In this document: positions 1 to 4,468 of the stretch, piece after piece
Layout: each line of letters opens with the position of its first letter
Numbering within the stretch: position 1 is the first letter of the stretch
Origin: an uncultured Porphyromonadaceae bacterium
GTDB lineage: Bacteria; Bacteroidota; Bacteroidia; Bacteroidales; Muribaculaceae
Assembly (NCBI GenBank): GCA_947176355.1
Contig: CAMWQY010000182.1
Coordinates: 1-5,662 of the forward strand
Direction: 5' to 3'
DNA: 5,662 nucleotides
Notes under the pieces: generated by a model
Databases searched by the model: none
Told to the model about the DNA's origin: nothing
Seen by the model: only the letters and a program-made list of their open reading frames with translations
Program-made: the position numbers and the translations under genes

Positions 1-40
1 TTTTTTGTGATAATAGAAAAATGAATTTGCACTGACCCAT

Positions 41-66
41 AATCCACCTCATAATTGAGTTGGATT
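41..66. repeat. Imperfect inverted repeat downstream of the anSME gene
   Basis: Arms AATCCA-c-CTCA and TGAG-t-TGGATT enclose a 4-nt loop (TAAT), with a single mismatched pair. The hairpin starts 8 bp past the stop codon of the maturase gene, where a terminator or 3' mRNA-stabilising hairpin is expected. On the minus strand no T-run follows immediately; the first T-rich stretches come about 15-25 nt later. Intrinsic termination is therefore only a possibility. The rest of positions 1-74 shows no gene. Confidence 0.4.
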
Positions 67-74
67 TCTTTGTC

Positions 75-1229
75 TTAAGTCCGGATGTTTCTGAATTTAC
101 ATATATTGGATGGGGGACGACCGGCATCAAGCTCTGCTTTCATAAAATCCATGTCGGCTGCGACATGGGTAAAGAACTGACGATAACCTCTGCACAAGCT
201 GTTTAAGCCGGGTTCGCCGTAGCGATCGGTGGCAAGGCGGTTTTTGGGGCACTCTCCGTGGCAGGCAAAAAGCCATCGGCACTCCCGGCACTCCCGAGGC
301 AATGAAGACTCTTTAGACCATCCGAACCGCAACTGCTTCTCGCCATAGAGCAACTCCGAAAGCGGACGTTCAAGAAAATTGCCCAGTCTATATTCGGGTC
401 GCACGAAATGGTCGCAGCAATACACGGAGCCGTCAGCCTCCACCACCGGCGCCAGCCCACATGTTGCCGACATTGAACACACCCCCGGAGCCACACCGGC
501 CCAATTGGCCAACGTGGCATCAAACAACTGTACAAACAGCTTGCCGACATCCTCCTTCACCCATTCATCATAAAGTGAGCAAAGGAAACTGCCCCATTGG
601 TCAGCCGTGATAGAAAGGTCAGGCTTGTCAGGTTCCACCACTGGCGTGAATTGCAGGAACTCGCATCCTATGTCACGAAAAAAGTGATAGAAGGCTTTCG
701 GATATTCCACGTTTACAGCATTGACCGTTGCCATTGCATTCCATTCTACTCCGTGGCGTTGCAGCAACCTGATGCCACGCATGACATCGTTCCACGTTGA
801 GGTTCCCCCCGGTGAGCGTCGACATGCATCATGTAGCGGCTGAGGTCCGTCTATTGAAATTCCCACAAGGAAACGATTGTCGCGCAGGAAATCACACCAT
901 TCGGCTGTGAGAAGAGTGCCGTTGGTCTGCAAGCAGTTGTCTATCAGCCGACCACCGGCATATCTACGTTGCAGTTCAAGTGCCTTTTTGTAAAAACTAA
1001 GAGGCTTCAGCAGCGGCTCTCCACCGTGCCAAGTGAAAAGAACCTGCGGAGTATTTTGCGACGCAATGTATTGCCGTATAAACTCTTCCAGCAGCCGCTC
1101 ATCCATCCTCGTCCCGCTCCCTTTTTTAAGATAGTAGCAGTAGTCACAGCCCAAATTGCAAGCGGAGCCTACCGGCTTCAGCATAGCATACATCGGGCGA
1201 GCAAATGGCGAAGCGACGATATCATTCAT
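75..1229 (-). CDS. Anaerobic sulfatase-maturating enzyme (radical SAM/SPASM, anSME)
   Basis: A 384-aa cytosolic radical-SAM enzyme that oxidises the active-site Ser (or Cys) of sulfatases to C-alpha-formylglycine. The CxxxCxxC cluster motif is at C24, C28 and C31, within CNLGCDYCYY. SAM-binding GGEP is at 69-72, and SIDGP at 125-129 is also typical of the family. The C-terminal SPASM domain has cysteines at 251, 257, 272, 314, 317, 323, 327 and 346, the number and spacing expected for two auxiliary [4Fe-4S] clusters in anSMEs. D273, in the CDHFV motif, matches the proposed catalytic base of characterised anSMEs. Length fits the family (about 370-415 aa). The start ATG overlaps the end of the sulfatase gene by 8 bp and no Shine-Dalgarno sequence precedes it, so translation is probably coupled. 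The closest known counterpart is the B. thetaiotaomicron anSME, historically ChuR. The family call is firm; whether it also matures other sulfatases in the genome is unknown. Confidence 0.95.
   Translation of the reverse strand: MNDIVASPFARPMYAMLKPVGSACNLGCDYCYYLKKGSGTRMDERLLEEFIRQYIASQNTPQVLFTWHGGEPLLKPLSFYKKALELQRRYAGGRLIDNCLQTNGTLLTAEWCDFLRDNRFLVGISIDGPQPLHDACRRSPGGTSTWNDVMRGIRLLQRHGVEWNAMATVNAVNVEYPKAFYHFFRDIGCEFLQFTPVVEPDKPDLSITADQWGSFLCSLYDEWVKEDVGKLFVQLFDATLANWAGVAPGVCSMSATCGLAPVVEADGSVYCCDHFVRPEYRLGNFLERPLSELLYGEKQLRFGWSKESSLPRECRECRWLFACHGECPKNRLATDRYGEPGLNSLCRGYRQFFTHVAADMDFMKAELDAGRPPSNICKFRNIRT
1222..1229 (-). other. 8-bp sulfatase/anSME gene overlap (ATGAATGA)
   Basis: On the minus strand the sulfatase ends ...AAT GAA TGA, while the maturase begins ATG AAT GAT one frame over. 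The maturase start therefore lies inside the last codons of the sulfatase. No Shine-Dalgarno-like sequence precedes this ATG. Termination-reinitiation coupling is the likely translation mode and would tie maturase level to sulfatase level. Confidence 0.85.
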
Positions 1230-2619
1230 TGTCTATGGGATAATTGGGGCTGGGCGTACGCAAACTGTGCATCATCTGATCCAGCTCCTTTACCACATCG
1301 GGATACTCGGCTGCCAGATCATGTTCCTCCAACGGATCCTCCTTTATGCGGTAGAGCTCAAGTGGAGCATTCTTTTTCACTGTCACGCACTTCCATCCTC
1401 CGTATCGTATGGCCCGTTGCTTGCCGGGAAACTCCCAGTAGAGCGGACGGCTATCGGTATCAATGTCCTGTCCGAAGAATAATGGTGAGATATCCATTCC
1501 GTTAGTGTCCGAAGGCACAGCATCGTCACTCCCTGCCAGGCGTGCCAACGTAGGCATAAAATCGGCGAAATACACCAGATTGTCAATCTGCCGGGCAGGA
1601 ACGCGCCCCGGTTGGTTGACGATTAAAGGCACACGGATACCACCTTCGTAAAGCTGCCCCTTGCGCCCTTTCAGCCCGGCTCCGCAGTTCAGCTCCTTCA
1701 GTGGTGCCATTACGGCAGCTCCGTTGTCAGAAGCAAAGATTACGATTGTGTTCTCGCGCAATCCCAAGGCATCAAGGGTGCCTAAAAGTCGACCTATGTT
1801 ATAGTCCATGTGGGTCACCAATGCGGCATAACGCTTAGTGTTGATCGACCATTCGCCTTGTTCGTCATACCATGAGGTATCGTCAATATTATAAGGCTCA
1901 TGGGGTGCATCATAACCGAGGAAAAGGAAAAACGGATTGTCCTTGTTGCGATGTATGAAAGCAATGGCATCGTCGGTGGAAATCTCTGTGTTGTGGCGCA
2001 CATGGGCATCGTGTTCGTTCTCACGGATGTTTATCAGGCTGTCGCCGTGCAGTCGGTAATAGGGATAGTAATATGGAGAATTACTGTGTACGGTGGCAAT
2101 CGTCCAGCCGTAGAACTCATCGAAACCGCGGTGGTTTGGCGACGCCCCCGGGTCGTAGCCATCCAGATGCCATTTATTGACAAGACAGGTACGGTAGCCT
2201 GCCGCACCGACAACGTTGCCCAACGTGACATCCTCCGGCAGCAGATTGGCACGCCTCACTATTGTAGTGTCTCCGTTTGTCTGTATTTTTAGTCCTGTCA
2301 TGCCTCCCGCATAACACTGGTTGTCGCGGATGCGGGTGTTGCCGCTGTTCTTGCCGGTCATCAGTGAGCAGCGCGACGGAGAGCTTATGCCACTTCCTGC
2401 GTATGCCTGAGTGAAACTTGTGCCTGTGGCAGCCAGTCGGTCAATGTTAGGAGTCCGGATATATTTATTGCCATAGCAGGCCAAGTCGCCGTATCCCATA
2501 TCGTCGGCCAGGATGAAAATTATGTTTGGCCGCTCAGGGGTAGCCTTTTGCTGTTGTAACTCAGCAGCCTGCGACTGCTGCGCCAATAGCACTCCCACTG
2601 CCATTAAAACCTTCCTCAT
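1222..2619 (-). CDS. Exported S1-family sulfatase, Ser-type (formylglycine-dependent)
   Basis: A 465-aa sulfatase hydrolysing sulfate esters, probably from glycans, in the periplasm. Residues 1-19 look like a short type-I signal peptide: MRK, a hydrophobic stretch VLMAVGVLLA, then QQSQAA. There is no lipobox Cys. The alkaline-phosphatase-like core follows: D39-D40 in NIIFILADD (metal ligands); S79 in S-S-P-S-R (79-83), the residue to become formylglycine, with R83; K149 and H151 in NKWHL, where most relatives have GKWHL; H240 in APHEP; D298-N299 in SDNG; and K320 in GRKGQLYEGGIRVP. The C-terminal LYRIKEDPLEEHDLA stretch is the usual S1 C-terminal subdomain motif. With Ser rather than Cys it depends on an anSME, encoded directly downstream with an 8-bp overlap. 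Substrate and S1 subfamily cannot be settled from sequence. There is no SusC/SusD pair, glycoside hydrolase or lyase in the window to suggest a glycan. The start is supported by the signal peptide and an upstream -7 box. Confidence 0.94.
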   Translation of the reverse strand: MRKVLMAVGVLLAQQSQAAELQQQKATPERPNIIFILADDMGYGDLACYGNKYIRTPNIDRLAATGTSFTQAYAGSGISSPSRCSLMTGKNSGNTRIRDNQCYAGGMTGLKIQTNGDTTIVRRANLLPEDVTLGNVVGAAGYRTCLVNKWHLDGYDPGASPNHRGFDEFYGWTIATVHSNSPYYYPYYRLHGDSLINIRENEHDAHVRHNTEISTDDAIAFIHRNKDNPFFLFLGYDAPHEPYNIDDTSWYDEQGEWSINTKRYAALVTHMDYNIGRLLGTLDALGLRENTIVIFASDNGAAVMAPLKELNCGAGLKGRKGQLYEGGIRVPLIVNQPGRVPARQIDNLVYFADFMPTLARLAGSDDAVPSDTNGMDISPLFFGQDIDTDSRPLYWEFPGKQRAIRYGGWKCVTVKKNAPLELYRIKEDPLEEHDLAAEYPDVVKELDQMMHSLRTPSPNYPIDNE

Positions 2620-2672
2620 ACAGCTTTTTTAATTATTGGTGGTAGTTCGATCATATCTTTTAGTTTAGATTG

Positions 2673-2680
2673 CAAAGATA
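2673..2680 (-). promoter_or_regulatory. Probable Bacteroides-type -7 box of the sulfatase-anSME operon
   Basis: The minus strand reads TATCTTTG, an exact match to the Bacteroides primary-sigma -7 consensus TAnnTTTG. It lies 53 bp upstream of the sulfatase ATG, giving a leader of roughly 45 nt. No TTTG is present at the -33 position 19-21 bp further upstream (CAAG lies there), so the promoter may be weak or activator-dependent. The leader is AT-rich, as is usual for translation initiation in this phylum. Confidence 0.55.
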
Positions 2681-2709
2681 CTAAAAATTATGCATTATGA
2701 CTTGCTTTA

Positions 2710-2726
2710 GCTTGGGCGGAGCCAAG
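2710..2726. repeat. Small inverted repeat upstream of the sulfatase promoter
   Basis: CTTGG and CCAAG arms enclose a GC-rich 6-nt centre in an otherwise very AT-rich stretch. On the minus strand it sits just upstream of the expected -33 position of the sulfatase promoter, so an operator or activator site is conceivable. The arms are only 5 bp and the function is unproven. An 8-bp direct repeat, TATGCATT, brackets it at 2689-2696 and 2727-2734. Confidence 0.3.
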
Positions 2727-2887
2727 TATGCATTCCTAATTAATTATTGCCACGTCGTGGAATCTGCCAGTTTTTCCTTCAATGTATCTGCCACTGGAAA
2801 GAAAGAATGGTCTCGATACGCAAGAAGCTGAAATAGGATACAAAATTCTTTCTCATGTAATCAATTTATAATCTTTTGGAATACGGT

Positions 2888-2925
2888 AAATCAATCCTAT
2901 GGAAGTACTCCAAAAGGATTGATTT
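2888..2925. terminator. Strong hairpin, likely terminator of the 312-aa gene (possibly bidirectional)
   Basis: Perfect 10-bp arms AAATCAATCC (2888-2897) and GGATTGATTT (2916-2925) are separated by 18 nt. Inside that loop TGGA and TCCA can pair again around AGTAC, so the whole element can form one long interrupted stem. It lies 15 bp past the stop of the minus-strand 312-aa gene, where a terminator is expected. The minus-strand product of the stem ends in only three Ts. On the plus strand a T6 tract follows after about 10 nt. The symmetry makes bidirectional action possible. Confidence 0.6.
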
Positions 2926-2927
2926 GC

Positions 2928-2943
2928 TAACTTGATTTTTTAT
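2928..2943. repeat. Direct repeat copy 1, spanning the stop codon of the 312-aa gene
   Basis: TAACTTGATTTTTTAT here recurs at 4177-4193 in the same orientation, with one extra T in the run. On the minus strand each copy contains the TAA stop of a gene: the 312-aa gene here and the 46-aa ORF at the other copy. The pair brackets the 48-aa and 312-aa genes. Confidence 0.6.
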
Positions 2944-3878
2944 ATCTTACCTTTCCGGGTCTTAGGTTCTGGCTGATATCGATCCGGATCTTCGGAATAA
3001 GCCTTCATAAAATCAAAGTATAACTCCAAGGCTCTCCTTCCTGAGCTATAATCATTTTCTGAGATATCCTTATAATCATTACTCTTCCTTGCATAATCAA
3101 TGCAATTAAAAAGTCGCTCCTTATCTTTATCACTCCAGAAACATTGCCTATTGCGAAGCAACCAATCCAGATGAGTCAATACTCTTGATGGAATCTTTGT
3201 TATTAATATGTTATTATACAATTTCGTGAGACGGGAAATCCACGAATATGTTCCACTTTCTCCCTGATATGAATTCTTCCTTCTGCTATCACGAGGCTTC
3301 CACTCCGGTGATTGTTTCTTATGAAGGCTCTTCAAATATTGTGAAAACTCTTTGGATAATGGGATACTGACAAATTCCTCTTTAGCAAATGGCAACCTTG
3401 GGAAAGAGACTCTGCTACAGATGTCATTTATTCTCCACCGAATATAATTGGCATAAGTACGGAATGCCCTCAGCCACTCCTTTTTGGGCAAAGGGACCTC
3501 TTCTCCCGTGGAAGTCTCGATATAGATGTCTCCATACTCATCTATTGCGTCAAGTTCATATATATGATCAAGCAATAACTCATATGCGTCCTCAATATCA
3601 GCCAATTTATCTACAAGCAATGAATCTTTTGTCACTATCTGTCTCCAGTCTTCCGGGAACTCATCCATTGACATTGTAGTAAAAGCCTCCTCTATATCCT
3701 CGAAAAGATTGTTTTCTTCAAATACCGTCAGATAGGCAGTCTTGACATCCGCTGCATATTTCTTAGCAGTAGCATCCGTCAATCCTGACTCTCTGACACA
3801 CCAATCGATAAATCCATCCTTGTCATAAGGGATCTCCTTATCTACAGTTGGAATTGGAAATTTTTGTAATCTTGCCAT
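2940..3878 (-). CDS. Unrecognised 312-aa protein, acidic N-terminal half, possible SAM-like helical ends
   Basis: I do not recognise this protein. It has no signal peptide and no membrane segment, so it is probably cytosolic. The N-terminal half is acidic (for example EENNLFEDIEEAF at 54-66), the middle is aromatic and basic (134-205), and the tail is polar (PEPKTRKGKI). Residues 20-55 (DGFIDWCVRESGLTDATAKKYAADV and on) resemble the helical core-binding domain of tyrosine recombinases, but no R-H-R-Y catalytic domain follows. Residues 256-294 (LFNCIDYARK, then YSSGRRALELYFDFM) have a similar helix-turn-helix pattern, perhaps an internal duplication; this is inference. There are 3 Cys (27, 154, 246; C259 adds a fourth) but no zinc motif. 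The start is ATG after an AT-rich leader. It follows a 48-aa ORF by 57 bp on the same strand and is probably co-transcribed, with a hairpin terminator downstream. It is clearly more AT-rich than the sulfatase operon, suggesting separate acquisition. A recombinase-related, DNA-binding or defence-associated role is possible but not shown. Confidence 0.8.
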   Translation of the reverse strand: MARLQKFPIPTVDKEIPYDKDGFIDWCVRESGLTDATAKKYAADVKTAYLTVFEENNLFEDIEEAFTTMSMDEFPEDWRQIVTKDSLLVDKLADIEDAYELLLDHIYELDAIDEYGDIYIETSTGEEVPLPKKEWLRAFRTYANYIRWRINDICSRVSFPRLPFAKEEFVSIPLSKEFSQYLKSLHKKQSPEWKPRDSRRKNSYQGESGTYSWISRLTKLYNNILITKIPSRVLTHLDWLLRNRQCFWSDKDKERLFNCIDYARKSNDYKDISENDYSSGRRALELYFDFMKAYSEDPDRYQPEPKTRKGKI

Positions 3879-3935
3879 AATAAGTTTTTTGAGCGTAATA
3901 ATGTAAATGGAATCTTATCTAATTTAGAAAGCAAG

Positions 3936-4082
3936 TCAATACTCAGCCATAAACTTGATTAAACTATTTATCTGTTCTTGTGTGAGCATATCAAATCCAT
4001 CCATAGCAGAAAATTTATATTCCCGCTCTATCTTGTCAAAATCGTACAGTCTCCCGTACATTTCGTCTTCTTCTCTGATCAT
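3936..4082 (-). CDS. Small unrecognised 48-aa protein
   Basis: The ORF runs from ATG to TGA and encodes a 48-residue, charged, probably soluble protein beginning MIREEDEMYGRLYDF and ending INSLIKFMAEY. It is rich in Glu, Asp, Tyr and Met, without Cys or a hydrophobic segment; the second half (MLTQEQINSLIKFM) looks like an amphipathic helix. Support for a real gene: a natural amino-acid composition, an exact Bacteroides-type -7 box (TAAATTTG) 58 bp upstream of the ATG, an AT-rich leader, and a position 57 bp ahead of the 312-aa gene on the same strand. No family is recognised. It could be a partner of, or regulator for, the 312-aa protein. There is no alternative start upstream with a comparable context. 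Confidence 0.6.
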   Translation of the reverse strand: MIREEDEMYGRLYDFDKIEREYKFSAMDGFDMLTQEQINSLIKFMAEY

Positions 4083-4140
4083 AACATTTTAATTTAAAGT
4101 TAATAATTTATGCCGTTTAATCTAACATAAATTCCAACTG

Positions 4141-4148
4141 CAAATTTA
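4141..4148 (-). promoter_or_regulatory. Probable -7 box for the 48-aa ORF and 312-aa gene
   Basis: The minus strand reads TAAATTTG, an exact fit to TAnnTTTG, and gives a leader of roughly 50 nt to the ATG at 4082. At -33 the sequence is TTAT-like rather than TTTG, so this half of the promoter is weak. Because it lies downstream of the IS-proximal 46-aa ORF, it could let the 48-aa and 312-aa genes be expressed independently of the IS insertion. Confidence 0.5.
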
Positions 4149-4176
4149 CGATTTTTTTTGTAAAACGATAATTTAA

Positions 4177-4193
4177 TAACTTGATTTTTTTAT
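4177..4193. repeat. Direct repeat copy 2, spanning the stop codon of the 46-aa ORF
   Basis: TAACTTGATTTTTTTAT matches the copy at 2928-2943 except for one extra T. About 1.25 kb separates the copies, and this interval holds the promoter, the 48-aa ORF and the 312-aa gene. Confidence 0.6.
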
Positions 4194-4330
4194 GGGTTCA
4201 CTATTGGATCTAAATTTTCACTGAATATAAGTATAATTGCATATTGGTCATTTAGCCTATATACATCCATACAATAAAAAGAGGAAAAATCCTGTTCTTC
4301 AAGTTCTTCTCTAAGTTTTGATTCTGCCAT
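4190..4330 (-). CDS. Small unrecognised 46-aa protein next to the IS end
   Basis: The ORF runs from ATG to TAA and encodes 46 residues, beginning MAESKLREELEEQDFSSFY and ending in AIILIFSENLDPIVNP. An N-terminal charged helix (about 1-13) is followed by alternating hydrophobic residues typical of beta strands (Y19-CMDVYRL, then YAIILIF), which suggests a small folded soluble domain. An in-frame stop (TAG) lies a few bases upstream, so ATG at 4330 is the only good start; AGG sits a few bases before it as a weak Shine-Dalgarno-like site. The left end of the IS lies 16 bp upstream, so the native promoter is probably displaced. Its stop codon is inside the direct repeat. It may be the first gene of the small cluster or the end of an older locus cut by the IS. 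No family is recognised. Confidence 0.5.
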   Translation of the reverse strand: MAESKLREELEEQDFSSFYCMDVYRLNDQYAIILIFSENLDPIVNP

Positions 4331-4346
4331 AACCTAATACTTTAAA

Positions 4347-4367
4347 TCATTAATGTCCCATTAAAAT
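4347..4367 (+). repeat. IS left terminal inverted repeat
   Basis: The sequence starts TCATTAATGTCCCATT and runs into AAAAT. It aligns with the reverse complement of 5642-5662, with mismatches only at positions 4, 7 and 16 of 21. The outer boundary could be a few bases further left. Confidence 0.75.
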
Positions 4368-4368
4368 C

Positions 4369-4384
4369 TCAAAGAGTACTTTGA
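4369..4384. repeat. Small hairpin just inside the IS left end
   Basis: TCAAAG and CTTTGA arms (6 bp) surround AGTA, directly after the left terminal repeat. Several IS elements place a hairpin here to limit readthrough transcription into the transposase gene; that role is inferred from position alone. Confidence 0.35.
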
Positions 4385-4416
4385 AATTATTGAAATTTAG
4401 TTTGTTATAAGAAGAT

Positions 4417-4445
4417 TTGACGCGAACGGACTTGATTTGTATATT
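4417..4445 (+). promoter_or_regulatory. Candidate sigma70-like transposase promoter
   Basis: TTGACG (4417-4422) and TATATT (4440-4445) are separated by 17 bp, each 5/6 to the E. coli -35 and -10 consensus, and end 23 bp before the transposase ATG. This is not the Bacteroides -33/-7 form, and no TAnnTTTG box is seen between the IS end and the gene. It may be a genuine broad-host promoter or a chance match in AT-rich DNA. Confidence 0.4.
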
Positions 4446-4468
4446 ATGATTCTTCAATCTGATGAATC

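Larger units (their letters stand above)
2620..2939. other. Intergenic region; possible gene remnant at 2740-2871
   Basis: This 320-bp gap holds the sulfatase promoter side (2620-2760), a less AT-rich middle and a terminator hairpin near 2888-2925. The middle is open on both strands. On the minus strand, 2744-2860 encodes 38 residues between stops, ending FFPVADTLKEKLADSTTWQ, with no ATG or upstream reading frame. On the plus strand, 2782-2871 is an ATG-started 29-codon ORF beginning MYLPLERKNGLDTQE. Either could be the tail of a decayed gene. Neither is recognised, and with both strands open over about 100 bp neither is called as a gene. CCACG-T-CGTGG at 2750-2760 is a hyphenated palindrome. 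Confidence 0.3.

Noticed and set aside
27..44. Resemblance of CACTGACCCATAAT near the window start to the IS terminal repeat
   Set aside because: The match to CACTAGTGTCCCATAA needs a 3-base gap and a mismatch, and no second IS gene is visible, so chance similarity is more likely.
969..1505. Long plus-strand open frame opposite the anSME and sulfatase genes
   Set aside because: It is antisense to two strongly supported genes, its product has no recognisable motif, and it spans the junction of both genes. It is a shadow of their codon bias.
1900..2292. Plus-strand 130-codon open frame inside the sulfatase gene
   Set aside because: It lies wholly within the catalytic region of the sulfatase on the opposite strand, with no own promoter or family features.
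2779..2856. 25-aa minus-strand ORF beginning MRKNFVSYFSFL
   Set aside because: It is very short and overlaps two other open frames in the same stretch, with no promoter or conserved feature supporting this frame over the others.
3907..3938. TTGACT-16 bp-TAAGAT on the minus strand as a separate promoter for the 312-aa gene
   Set aside because: The -10 match is poor, the motif type is not the Bacteroides one, and its TTGACT overlaps the stop of the 48-aa ORF. Read-through from the 4141 promoter is simpler.
3950..4440. Further ACTTGATT copies at about 3953 and 4430 as members of the direct-repeat family
   Set aside because: They share only about 8 bp with the two long copies, one is inside the 48-aa coding sequence and the other inside the IS, so they are probably chance AT-rich matches.
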